Translations under genes and position numbers: made by a program
Shown: positions 45,626-54,184 of the stretch, one piece after another
Numbering within the stretch: position 1 is the stretch's first letter
How the letters are laid out: each line of letters starts with the position of its first letter
Source of the DNA: CAWBRT01 sp963832785
GTDB taxonomy: Bacteria; Acidobacteriota; Terriglobia; Terriglobales; Acidobacteriaceae
Direction: 5' to 3'
Assembly (NCBI GenBank): GCA_963832785.1
Contig: CAWHVF010000009.1
Location: 1 to 64,000, forward strand
DNA length: 64,000 nt
Notes under the pieces: model-generated
The model's input: the letters and a program-made list of their open reading frames with translations, nothing else
Told to the model about the DNA's origin: nothing
Databases searched by the model: none

Positions 45626-45858
45626 AACAACCTCCTGATCAAACAGTTCAGCTCATCAGCTAACACTTTGCAGTGCATAGGGACAAACTGGTGCGTGGCC
45701 GCAGGAAAAGATTCCGTGGGTTACAGAGTCGCAGATTTAAGATTTTGCAAACTACGACAATCGTTATCACAGATTCCCCAATCGGCCATTCTCCCGTTCT
45801 CCACTTGGCAATTACCGCATTGTTTTCGAACGCATCCCTCCGAGCATCTGGGGCGGGC

Positions 45859-45888
45859 ACTATAGTGTGCGGTGTGCTGAGACTCCAA
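45859..45888 (-). promoter_or_regulatory. Candidate promoter of the binding-protein operon
   Basis: On the minus strand TTGGAG, 18 bases, TATAGT. The -10-like box overlaps a perfect palindrome CACTATAGTG (45858-45867) that could also be an operator. It would give a leader of about 230 bases before copy 3. Match to consensus is modest. Confidence 0.35.
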
Positions 45889-45925
45889 TGAATGACGGAT
45901 ACGTTAGCAATATCCGCTTTGTTGA

Positions 45926-45972
45926 GGAAATATTATTTTAGTTTAGGGCTATAGCTAGAACGTATGGTTGGC
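45926..45972 (-). promoter_or_regulatory. LysR-type regulatory block shared with the thiolase operon
   Basis: Block beginning AGGAAATA, with TAGGG 19 bases later, then ATAG, seven bases, GTAT, and ending GGTTGG (plus-strand order). It aligns with 51752-51799 at about three of four bases with identical spacing. ATA-N9-TAT fits a LysR-family T-N11-A box. It lies about 300 bp upstream of the first binding-protein gene. Confidence 0.6.
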
Positions 45973-46109
45973 AGATCCGAAGGAACTCACAACAGGGCAA
46001 TGGGGCTCGGGCAGATAACGGCTAGTTAGTCGCCGGTAAGCCCAGCGCAATTGTGTGAAATTCAGCTTACGACCGTTGTCCTTTGAGCCACGTGGCGCCG
46101 AACCCTCCT

Positions 46110-46304
46110 TCAGTTAGCAAGAGTACCCGGGAGGGCGGAGAATCGATCGCAGCGAGAACGGAAACTTTGTCGTGCAATGCACCTTTCGCAGCTCAACCTA
46201 ACGCGTGACCAGCACCGGATGGTTCCAGCACTGGCCGCCGCAACTTCGCCGGCCAATCCAGCAACGCCTGCTATGATGATATCGACTTCGTTATCCTGTG
46301 CCAT
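46110..46304 (-). pseudogene. Possible flavoprotein N-terminal remnant
   Basis: It starts 38 bp after the MaoC stop, same strand, with AAAGGT before ATG 46304. MAQDNEVDIIIAGVAGLAGE resembles the FAD-binding start of fumarate-reductase-like flavoproteins (D-x-I-V-x-G-x-G-x-A-G), but the GxGxxG loop is damaged and the sense is lost after about 25 codons. It is probably a sixth-position operon gene that has decayed; the alternative is chance. Confidence 0.3.
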
Positions 46305-46341
46305 ACCTTTGGCAGCTCAAGAAGCGCTTAGACTGCTCGAT

Positions 46342-46785
46342 TCACGCGCCACTCTTATTTTCCGAGTTCGATAGCTGCAGGCATGCTTCCCCGATGGCTA
46401 CCTTTTCGCGCCTTTGATTCTGAACCGTGAATTCACAGGTAACCACCTTCTTAGGTTCTGGAGCAATGGCCTTAATTTTGCCGCAAACCAACAGAGTGTC
46501 CCCTGGTTTCGCCGGCCCCACGAACTTAATTGTGAGGCGCCCATTCTCTATCCAGGGCAAGCCGAAATTGTTTTCCATCATCTCGGAAACAAATGCGGTG
46601 AAGGCGATTCCATGCGCCAGAGTCGATTTAAATCTCGTGGTCTTGCCATACTCAGGATCCAGGTGCAGGGCCCCAATGCCACCTGCCACAATTCCAAAAT
46701 GATCGATCTTCTCCTGGCTAATGTGCTTTACAACCGGAATTAATGGCACATCGGTGCCGAGATTCTCTAACAGTGGATGAAGCAT
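46342..46785 (-). CDS. MaoC-like hot-dog hydratase
   Basis: 147 residues. The hydratase-2 signature, an Asp/His pair in a loop, is seen in HLDPEYGKTTRFKSTLAHGI (about residue 41-60), with a C-terminal LTIKFVGPAKPGDTL strand typical of MaoC domains. Such proteins add water to trans-2-enoyl-CoA to give (R)-3-hydroxyacyl-CoA. It pairs with the adjacent MaoC-like gene (27 bp upstream); one may be structural and the other catalytic. Last intact gene of the beta-oxidation operon. Confidence 0.85.
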   Translation of the reverse strand: MLHPLLENLGTDVPLIPVVKHISQEKIDHFGIVAGGIGALHLDPEYGKTTRFKSTLAHGIAFTAFVSEMMENNFGLPWIENGRLTIKFVGPAKPGDTLLVCGKIKAIAPEPKKVVTCEFTVQNQRREKVAIGEACLQLSNSENKSGA

Positions 46786-46812
46786 TATCTTATTTCCTCC
46801 CCGCTGGCTGGA

Positions 46813-47226
46813 TCACAAAATCATGTTCGTGAGTTTTCCCTTGCAAACTACGTCACCGTGCTGATTCGTGACTGTATAAATGTAATCAATGCATTTCCTG
46901 GATTTTTCGTCGGCCCGCTCTTCCGTTTCGACCGAGGTGTAAAGGTAATCGCCAACCTTCACGATGCCACAGAACTGCAACTCCAACCTAGTATTCACGG
47001 CCCCTTGCGGAACCCACCCGGCAGCTCCAATCGCCAACTTAATGGGAGTGAATTGGGCATGAAAGGTTGGGGGAACGATTACGTCGTTGAACCCCATGCG
47101 GGCCGCTTCCTCACGTGAAGAATATACAGGGTTATGGTTTTCGATAGCGTCAGTGTAAGCTTTAAGGCCGTAGCGGGTGACGATGTTAACTGATTGACAT
47201 TGAGTCTTTTCTGACACATTTGACAC
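46813..47226 (-). CDS. MaoC-like N-terminal dehydratase domain protein
   Basis: 137 residues from GTG 47226 (AAGGGGG about 10 bases upstream). The FAS1-dehydratase-like pattern IENHNPVYSSREEAARMGFN (about residue 28-47), then VIVPPTFHAQF, identifies it. This branch often forms a heterodimer with a second MaoC protein that carries the Asp/His pair, as the next gene does. Together they would hydrate a bulky or branched enoyl-CoA. No signal peptide; cytosolic. Confidence 0.8.
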   Translation of the reverse strand: MSNVSEKTQCQSVNIVTRYGLKAYTDAIENHNPVYSSREEAARMGFNDVIVPPTFHAQFTPIKLAIGAAGWVPQGAVNTRLELQFCGIVKVGDYLYTSVETEERADEKSRKCIDYIYTVTNQHGDVVCKGKLTNMIL

Positions 47227-47313
47227 TGAAAAATACCCCCTTCGAAGTGGATTTCTATTTTCAGCGCCCTTTGCATCCCTCCTTACGTTTCCAGGCGCTG
47301 TCCTAGAAAGCCG

Positions 47314-48090
47314 TCATTCTCCCTTGAATATAGGTTTGCGCTTTTCCAGAAACGCGCTGGTCCCTTCGATTCGGTCGGCGGTGCCAAAAGCTATAGTTTG
47401 CGCAAATCGCTCCACAAGCAATCCTGATCGTAAATCCGTGTTGGCGCCCACGTTCATCGCAATTTTGGCCAGGCGGACTGCGACTGGGCCTTTGCTCACG
47501 ATTTTTCCCGCCAGTTCCCTGGCTGAGCTCATGAGTTGCTCGGGCTCCACTACGTAATTCACGAGTCCAATCTGCAGCGCGCTCTCGGCACTGATGATCT
47601 CTCCAGTAAATATCAATTGCTTCGCCTTACTGATCCCGATAAGGCGCTGCAGTCGCTGAGTTCCCCCTGCGCCGGGAATGATGCCTAGATTAACCTCGGG
47701 CAGGCCCAGCTTAGAACGGGTCGTAGCAATCCTTAAGTCACAGGCCATGGCCAGCTCACAGCCAGCACCTAAAGCAAAGCCATCGATCGCCGCTATAGTC
47801 GGTTTCTCCAGCATATCGATTTCATTCATAGAGTCTTGGGCTTCACTCTTAAGCTGATCCAGAGACTTTCTCTCCCGAAGCGCCTTGATATCAGCGCCCG
47901 ATGCAAATGCTTTCCCGCCCGCCCCGGTAATTATCGCTACATTGACTGTATCGTCGAACCTGATTTCTCTTGCCGCTGAACGCAACTCAGCAAAGGTGGC
48001 GGGATCCAATGCATTCCTCACCTCGGGGCGGTTGATTGTGATAATCGCCACGCCGCTGTCTTTCGTGATCAGTATATTGGTATATGTCAT
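47314..48090 (-). CDS. Enoyl-CoA hydratase/isomerase (crotonase)
   Basis: 258 residues. The crotonase oxyanion-hole blocks are GKAFASGADIKAL (about residue 58-70) and ALGAGCELAMACDLRIA (about 105-121). The catalytic glutamates of true hydratases fit GCELAMACD and PEVNLGIIPGAGGTQRL, so hydratase activity is likely. It sits between the dehydrogenase and the MaoC pair, giving the operon both an (S)- and an apparent (R)-type hydration route. Confidence 0.92.
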   Translation of the reverse strand: MTYTNILITKDSGVAIITINRPEVRNALDPATFAELRSAAREIRFDDTVNVAIITGAGGKAFASGADIKALRERKSLDQLKSEAQDSMNEIDMLEKPTIAAIDGFALGAGCELAMACDLRIATTRSKLGLPEVNLGIIPGAGGTQRLQRLIGISKAKQLIFTGEIISAESALQIGLVNYVVEPEQLMSSARELAGKIVSKGPVAVRLAKIAMNVGANTDLRSGLLVERFAQTIAFGTADRIEGTSAFLEKRKPIFKGE

Positions 48091-48137
48091 AGCTTCTCCG
48101 TTGCACTAGCAGCACAATACTTACCTAGCTTAGGCCA

Positions 48138-49022
48138 CTACCTACCCGGTTGCGCTGTTGAATAGTCGTACCACCCTTTACCCGTCTTTCGCCCATATTC
48201 CCCTTTTTTGTACTTCTCCTCGATAGGCTTGGGCGGTCTGTCCTCTTCACTCCCACTCTCCTTAAACCGTTGCACCCGGACCAAGTACACAGTATCTATA
48301 CCAGTTAAATCCATAACCCGGAAGGGTCCCATAGGGTACCCCAAAGCCTTTTCCGCGATAAGGTCAATTTCCTCGCAGGTAGCGATTCCCTTTTCCAGCA
48401 AATCGCAGGCCGTGCGCACGACGGCCGCATGTATCCGGTTTGCAACAAACCCGGAAATTTCTTTCTTTAAAAGAACTGGGATTTTGCCTGTACGGCGCGC
48501 CAATTCCATGATCACTTCCGCAGAATTCTCTGAGGTATGAGGCCCGCGCACCACTTCGACCATTTCCATTACCAATGCGGGATTAAAATAGTGCATATTG
48601 AGCACTTTATCGGGCCGTTTGGTTGCATCGGCAATCTTCGAGCTGACGATAGTGGAGCTATTTGTGGCCAAAATGGTTCGTGGTGGGCAAATAGCGTCCA
48701 ACTCCGCGAACAGTTCGCGCTTGGCTGGCAGATTCTCGACAATGGCCTCAATAACGACATCTGCGCTTTCGGCTGCCCCGCGCAGTGTGGGCACGAAGGA
48801 CAGGTTGCCGGCCGCTTCTTTTGCTTGTGCGGCAGTCATTTTTCCTTTTTCTATCCGCGAGGCAAGATAGTTTTTAATCCATGATTCAGCTTTCGTTAGT
48901 GCTTCAGGCGAGCTGTCAGTCATGGCTACGGTATAGCCATGTCTAGCCGTGTTCAGCGCGATTTGCATGCCCATCAGGCCGGAGCCTACGACGCAAACCT
49001 TTTTCACGTCTTCGATATTCAT
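48138..49022 (-). CDS. 3-Hydroxyacyl-CoA dehydrogenase
   Basis: 294 residues from ATG 49022, which has GGAG eight bases upstream; ATG 49037 would add five residues. The NAD-binding motif VCVVGSGLMGMQIAL is at the N-terminus. Catalytic His/Glu region: NMHYFNPALVMEMVEVVRGP; then GFVANRIHAAVVRTA in the dimer domain. It oxidises the 3-hydroxyacyl-CoA made by the hydratases. Lies 16 bp after the CaiB gene stop. Confidence 0.93.
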   Translation of the reverse strand: MNIEDVKKVCVVGSGLMGMQIALNTARHGYTVAMTDSSPEALTKAESWIKNYLASRIEKGKMTAAQAKEAAGNLSFVPTLRGAAESADVVIEAIVENLPAKRELFAELDAICPPRTILATNSSTIVSSKIADATKRPDKVLNMHYFNPALVMEMVEVVRGPHTSENSAEVIMELARRTGKIPVLLKKEISGFVANRIHAAVVRTACDLLEKGIATCEEIDLIAEKALGYPMGPFRVMDLTGIDTVYLVRVQRFKESGSEEDRPPKPIEEKYKKGEYGRKTGKGWYDYSTAQPGR

Positions 49023-49040
49023 ATGTTGTCGCTCCATTCT

Positions 49041-50225
49041 TTAAATGATTCCTTCCTGTTTCAAGGCATTTATTTCTTCTGCCTGGAGATGCAATATCGT
49101 GGAATATACCTCTTCATTATGCTGCCCAAGTAATCCCGGCGGTCTCCTTACAGTCGGAGGGGTGCACGACATCTTAATCGGGAAATTCACTAGCGGAAGC
49201 TTACCAATAGTGGGGTGGTCGACGTCGACGATCATATTTCTGGCCCGAATATGAGGATCGGTACTGATTTTGGCTATCGTATTAACTGGCCCATTCGGAA
49301 TCCCAGCATTATCTAACTCCTGCATAGCTTGGGCCATTGTCCTTTCAGCTACCCAGGGAATAATTACACTGTCGATTTCTTCCTCATGTTCTTTCCGGAA
49401 GCTGTCGTCAACATATCTTGGATCGTCAGCCAACTCCGGATGCCCGACAAGGTGCATTAGTCTTTGGTGGAGAGTTATTGCGGTTGCGGCGATGTAGACA
49501 TAACCGTCGCGGGCGGCAAAGCTTCCGCTAGGACCATTTATGAGGCGGCCATTACCTGCTCGCTGCAGCTCTTTGCCTAGTAAAAGGTAAATGGTCGGAA
49601 GATTTTCCATGAAGGAAAAAACCGAATCAAGCATTGCGATATCAACATGTTGACCGTTCCCTGACCTTTCCCGGTGAAATAGAGCTAGCACAGTTCCAAA
49701 AGCTCCATATAGCCCGGTAGTAAAGTCAGCCAACGACAATCCTGCTTTCACAGGGGGGCCATCGGGAAAGCCAGTCATGTTCATCCATCCGCCCATAGCC
49801 TGCGCGACTTGATCTAGCGCCAACCGATCCTTATACGGGCCGAACTGGCCGAAACCGGAGATTGAAGTCATAACTAAGCAAGGATTAACGGCACTCAGGG
49901 TTTTATAACCTAAGTCCAGACCGTCCAGTACACCAGGTCTAAAATTCTCTATAAGGACATCGCTCTGCTGTACTAACTGTTTAAGTAGACATTTGCCTTT
50001 ATCGCTTTGGATATTAAGCGTTATAAATCGTTTATTACGGTTATATGCGGTGAAATAAAGACTTTCTCCAGCAACCACTGGAGAAAAGCCGCGCGCAATA
50101 TCTCCGTAACCGGGGCGCTCGATTTTGATTACATCGGCGCCCATGTCGGCCAGCATCTGTCCACAGAGAGGTCCAGCAATATAGTGGCTCAATTCGAGTA
50201 TTTTTATGTTCTCGAGGCTCATCAT
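49041..50225 (-). CDS. CaiB/BaiF family CoA-transferase
   Basis: 394 residues. Starts are ATG 50225 and the next codon, 50222; longer frames upstream lack sense. Family III CoA-transferase: IKILELSHYIAGPLCGQMLA at the N-terminus, ADVIKIERPGYGD, and catalytic Asp in AGLSLADFTTGLYGAFGTVL (about residue 165-184). It would activate the imported acid by taking CoA from a donor thioester, which explains why no acyl-CoA ligase is present in the operon. Confidence 0.92.
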   Translation of the reverse strand: MMSLENIKILELSHYIAGPLCGQMLADMGADVIKIERPGYGDIARGFSPVVAGESLYFTAYNRNKRFITLNIQSDKGKCLLKQLVQQSDVLIENFRPGVLDGLDLGYKTLSAVNPCLVMTSISGFGQFGPYKDRLALDQVAQAMGGWMNMTGFPDGPPVKAGLSLADFTTGLYGAFGTVLALFHRERSGNGQHVDIAMLDSVFSFMENLPTIYLLLGKELQRAGNGRLINGPSGSFAARDGYVYIAATAITLHQRLMHLVGHPELADDPRYVDDSFRKEHEEEIDSVIIPWVAERTMAQAMQELDNAGIPNGPVNTIAKISTDPHIRARNMIVDVDHPTIGKLPLVNFPIKMSCTPPTVRRPPGLLGQHNEEVYSTILHLQAEEINALKQEGII

Positions 50226-50269
50226 TGTGATGAAGATTCCCCTTCCGCGGCGGTGATGATCTGCCGCAG

Positions 50270-51472
50270 TTACATTTGCAAGTTTTCTACGATGGTTGCC
50301 ATACCTTGACCGCCACCCACACACAAGGTAGCTAGACCGTAACGCGATTTACGGTGAGCCAGCTCGTGCAGTAAAGTCACTATTAATCTTGTTCCGGTGC
50401 ACCCTAGCGGGTGGCCCAGTGCAATGGCGCCTCCGTTGACGTTGACTTTCTCCGGATCCAGACCTAGTTCACGTATGACCGCCAGGGCCTGGGATGCAAA
50501 AGCTTCATTTAGCTCGATTAAATCGATGTCGCTAAGGCTTAAACCGGATTTGCTCAAAATCTTTGTCACTGCCGGGATGGGGCCGATGCCCATAATTGGC
50601 GGTGCGACGCCTGCCGCGGTCACTGCAACTACCCTCGCCAAGGGTGTCAATCCCAATTCCTTGAGCTTTTGGCCGGATACCAGGACTACAGCCGAAGCAC
50701 CGTCGTTAAGGCCACAGGCATTGCCGGCAGTCACAGTGCCGTTCTGCTTGAACGCCGGTTTTAATCTCGCAAGAGCTTCAAGAGTTGTCTGTGGGCGAGG
50801 AAACTCGTCTGTTTGGAAAACAGTTTTGCCCTTTTTGTCGGCTATTTCTATCGGAACGATTTCATTCTTGAACCGGCCTTCCTGGATTGCCTTAGCCGCA
50901 CGCTGCTGACTTTGCAGAGCGAAACAATCCTGATCCTCCCGGCTGATCCCAAATCGCTCGGCCACATTCTCCGCTGTAATTCCCATGCCCAGAGAGGGGC
51001 CATATATCTCGGCCGGTTGAGCCGCTGCTCCACCTTGTACGTTAGAATCGATCAACGTGAGCGGAGCATCGCCAAAACGGCCATTGACAATACTATACGG
51101 AGCGCGGCTCATGCTCTCGGTCCCGCCGGCTACGACCACATCGGCATCGCCCACCGAGATTGCCTGAAAGCCGCAATTCAGAGCTTGCATAGCAGACGAA
51201 CACAGACGGTTTACCGTAAATGCGGGGACTTCTTCTGGGATGCCGGCGCTCAGAGACGCTACACGAGCCACGTTGGAAGCTTCAGCACTTTGGCGCACCT
51301 GCCCCATAACTACTTCCTCTACCTGCACTGGCTCTATTTTTGCTCGGCAAAGTGATTCTCGAATCACCAGCGCTGCCAAAGTTCTGGCCGGCACTGTCCT
51401 GATTGTCCCACCATATTTCCCGATAGCTGTTCTAACCGCCGCAGCGATGTAAACTTCTTTCATTGGCTGCAT
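50270..51472 (-). CDS. Acetyl-CoA acetyltransferase-type thiolase
   Basis: 400 residues. Catalytic motifs are complete: NRLCSSAMQAL (nucleophile Cys, about 91), GGAIALGHPLGCTGTR (His, about 350) and CVGGGQG (second Cys, about 382). It would cleave the 3-ketoacyl-CoA. ATG 51472 is given; ATG 51463 (MKEVYIAAAVRTAIGKYGG) has an AGGA at better distance and may be the true start. First gene of the operon; the LysR box lies about 300 bp upstream. Confidence 0.93.
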   Translation of the reverse strand: MQPMKEVYIAAAVRTAIGKYGGTIRTVPARTLAALVIRESLCRAKIEPVQVEEVVMGQVRQSAEASNVARVASLSAGIPEEVPAFTVNRLCSSAMQALNCGFQAISVGDADVVVAGGTESMSRAPYSIVNGRFGDAPLTLIDSNVQGGAAAQPAEIYGPSLGMGITAENVAERFGISREDQDCFALQSQQRAAKAIQEGRFKNEIVPIEIADKKGKTVFQTDEFPRPQTTLEALARLKPAFKQNGTVTAGNACGLNDGASAVVLVSGQKLKELGLTPLARVVAVTAAGVAPPIMGIGPIPAVTKILSKSGLSLSDIDLIELNEAFASQALAVIRELGLDPEKVNVNGGAIALGHPLGCTGTRLIVTLLHELAHRKSRYGLATLCVGGGQGMATIVENLQM

Positions 51473-51751
51473 ATCCTATTCTTCTCTCCTATTCTTCTAG
51501 TCTCGGCGCACGCTATTGTGATGGTGAGTCATACACATCACCGGCTACAGTCGACAGGTGCTATATTTGTCGCACTGGCTTCGGGAGCCTCTACCGAGCA
51601 AGCGCCAGGGGACATGTGTAACTTGCCTATATTTTCTACACACTTCTGCTGCCTTCCTTAGCGGGTAGAGCATTCTGCAGTGTTTCTGCAACTTTTGCAC
51701 AGAACCGCTAAGAAAAGTTTGCTTGCAGAATAACTAACATTTTGTGGGGGC

Positions 51752-51799
51752 AGGAAATACTATTTCGCGCTAGGGTTATAACGCGAACTTATGGCTTGG
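51752..51799 (-). promoter_or_regulatory. LysR-type regulatory block upstream of thiolase operon
   Basis: It contains a perfect palindromic arm pair ATAA, seven bases, TTAT (51778-51792), a classical LysR-family box. The wider block, from AGGAAATA to CTTGG, aligns with 45926-45972 with the same 19-base spacing from AGGAAATA to TAGGG and one single-base gap. It lies between the lysR stop and the thiolase start. Confidence 0.65.
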
Positions 51800-51872
51800 T
51801 CAGCACAGGCCGAGACGGCAACCCATATGAAGAGAGAAGAGAGAGCCAGGATTCACTTTGCAACCGCGACCC

Positions 51873-52808
51873 TCACGGGCGCTGAACGGTAAAGCCGCGC
51901 CAATTATTGACAGTTGCTATCCCCGCAAACACGGAAGGAATAAGTCGCGCCGTTGCCTTTGCCGTCGCCGTAAGAGGTAGAAGATCTGACATGAAGAGCC
52001 ATATCCGACGCTGTATGGTTGGTGTTATTGCAAAAATAGCTAAGCGACTCCGCTTTGGGTAATGAGCATAACCGGACCAAGCCAAAATGGTCCCACCGAT
52101 TCCTGCTGCCGCAGCTTCACGAAGCGCCCCCGCCGTATTTACCTCGGCGATCACGTTCAAGTTTGCCCCTGCCCGAGCCGCGGCTTCCTCTATCAGTTTC
52201 CTTCCAGTATAGGGGTGTCCCGGTAGTACTAAAGGATACGCAGCTATCTCCTTCAGAGATATGTGCGGTCTTGCATTCAGACTCTTCGCGTTCTTTGCAT
52301 TTAATACAAAGTACAAGTCCTCTACCGCGATCAGTTTTGCCTTCAGATATTTAATACTCGGGCTATAATAGTCCAACGCTATCTCAATTCGTCCATTCAT
52401 TACCAGTTCACCGAGATATGTGCTCGGATAAGCCGATATATTGGGGCGTACCGCTGGATGTTCTTCGTGAAGCCGTTCAAGCAACGGAACTGTAAGATAC
52501 TCTAAGATCGATCCGGGAACGCCGATCGAAACCCTCCCCGAAATAAGCGAACCAGTTTTCACTTGGTTGGATGCTTCGTCGACATGCTTGAGAATTATCT
52601 GGGCGTGTCTGTACAGAGTCATACCAGCCGCCGTGGGTTGCACACCTTGGGAGCTACGGTCAAAAAGTGTAACTTGCAGTTCTTCTTCCAAGGAAGCCAA
52701 CTGATTACTCAACGCGGGTTGGGCGATGTGCAGATTGTCTGCTGCACGAGAAACGCTGCCTAATTCTAAGATTTTGATAAAGTTAGCGAGAGCTCGGAGG
52801 TTGATCAT
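51873..52808 (-). CDS. LysR-family transcriptional regulator
   Basis: 311 residues. N-terminal winged helix-turn-helix (INLRALANFIKILELGSVSR, AADNLHIAQPALSNQLASLE), then the LysR effector domain with SGRVSIGVPGSILEYL and ALDYYSPSIKYLKAK. Same orientation as the thiolase operon and 400 bp before it; the conserved box lies in this gap. It probably senses the substrate or a CoA intermediate and activates both the catabolic and transporter operons. The sub-branch resembles NAC/CbbR-like regulators of carboxylate catabolism only in general pattern. Confidence 0.92.
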   Translation of the reverse strand: MINLRALANFIKILELGSVSRAADNLHIAQPALSNQLASLEEELQVTLFDRSSQGVQPTAAGMTLYRHAQIILKHVDEASNQVKTGSLISGRVSIGVPGSILEYLTVPLLERLHEEHPAVRPNISAYPSTYLGELVMNGRIEIALDYYSPSIKYLKAKLIAVEDLYFVLNAKNAKSLNARPHISLKEIAAYPLVLPGHPYTGRKLIEEAAARAGANLNVIAEVNTAGALREAAAAGIGGTILAWSGYAHYPKRSRLAIFAITPTIQRRIWLFMSDLLPLTATAKATARLIPSVFAGIATVNNWRGFTVQRP

Positions 52809-53411
52809 TACTTTACTCTTACCTTCACACGCGAAAGACTGAATGCAAGAAATTATGGAATTGTGCCAGTTACATATGTGCCTTATTGCCCTTTGAAAAG
52901 GGGATTACGCATCGTGCCGTTATTCCGCGAAGTCCTCATACAACTGCTGCCAGGCCTTACCACGTTGTTTGTCCCCGCAGTTTGCGATTCACATGCATTT
53001 GACATATTCCATGCTTTTGCATACAAGGAATATCTCACAAATGAGCTTTGACGGGAAGTGAACGCCGTAACGGGTGTTCGCCCTCTGGTTAGTCAAGCTA
53101 AACTTTTCGCGAACAGCTTGCGGAGAAGGATCTCGAGAGCGACGGGGCAATTGCTAAGGGCGATCTGTTGCTCGAGGCCCCTGAATTCCTCCAACGATTC
53201 CGGAACGAGGCTGACGGCGCTTGGCCCATCTGAATGAGAGCACGGACAAATTCATGAACCGTTTTGAACCAACGCCGATGAGTTGGCCGAGTGTCGGCGA
53301 GTCGCCGCCGGTTGCGGTCGAGGTGGTGGATTCCGTGTAGTTGCTGGCATTCTGATAATAGATTGCTACCCGGCCCCCCAACATAGCAACGGGAGGAGTT
53401 CCCGGAACCCA
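52809..53411. other. Intergenic, 0.6 kb, with unassigned coding debris
   Basis: No intact gene. On the minus strand 53098-53220 reads LVPESLEEFRGLEQQIALSN, then a hydrophobic helix to a stop, which looks like the C-terminus of some protein but is not recognised. It adjoins the truncated IS91-type transposase. The lysR promoter should be near 52810-52870. Confidence 0.35.
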
Positions 53412-53915
53412 CGCGCCGAGGTGCTTGGGGTCGGCGGCGACGGCCTGGAGGGTCTCTGCGCTAGCGTGAAACAGCAGATTGTAGAACAGTTTCTTGTTTT
53501 GCAGTGCCAGGGATGTGAGTTCCCGCGGCACGGTGAAGACCACATGAGCGTAGGGCGTGGGCAGAAGTTCCCGGCTGCGGGCTTCGAGCCAGCGCTCCCG
53601 AGCCTGGGCCTGACACTTTGGGCAGTGTCTATCGCGGCATGAGTTGAACGACATGGCGCGATAACCACAGCGGGGACACTCATCCAAATGCCCGCCGAGG
53701 GCGGCGGTGCGACAGCGTCGGATAGCGCAGAGCACCTTCCTTGCCGCTGCCTGTCTCCATGGCTGGCCACTTCCGATCAATGCCGACTTTTCGGCAAGGC
53801 GCCGAGTTCGCGCTCCCATCAGCTGGCGGCGGCTGGGGGTGCTGTTCAAGTCAGGTGCTGCAGGCTGATGGTTCATCGCTTTTGGATTCAAAATTCTCTG
53901 CTGTGAGAGTATCAA
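53412..53915 (-). pseudogene. IS91-family transposase, N-terminal fragment
   Basis: About 168 residues. It has the IS91/ISCR-type zinc-binding N-domain (CPRCGYRAMSFNSCRDRHC, then PKCQAQARERWLEAR) and PYAHVVFTVPREL, ending at AADPKHLGA, where the catalytic HUH/Tyr part should follow. After 53412 the frame continues in unrelated sequence. The catalytic half is gone, so it cannot transpose on its own. A smaller piece of the same region is at 37681-37763 in the same orientation. Confidence 0.85.
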
Positions 53916-54184
53916 CCAGCCGGGTTATATTAGCGTTGCCGGGCTGATGGTGGGCGAGTTCCTGATTTTCTATCTATTCTAAGCAGGCTCGACCCTCTCA
54001 GTGTCGGGGTATTTCACCTCGATGCCGGCTTCGTTGCCTTGGTGGTTAACAGGGCAGTGTTGTTCGTCCTTAGCATGTTTACCAGCACACCGGCCAGTAT
54101 GGAACGGAAAACCCGCGCCATAGGGTAAGGAACCTCATCGGCAACAGCGTGAGGAGCATTTCTCCCGGAGCGGAGGGTTAACGC

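Noticed and set aside
53098..53412. Minus-strand frame of about 104 codons beside the IS91 fragment
   Set aside because: The sense-like C-terminal stretch lies in a different frame from this one, and neither matches a known family; treated as debris.
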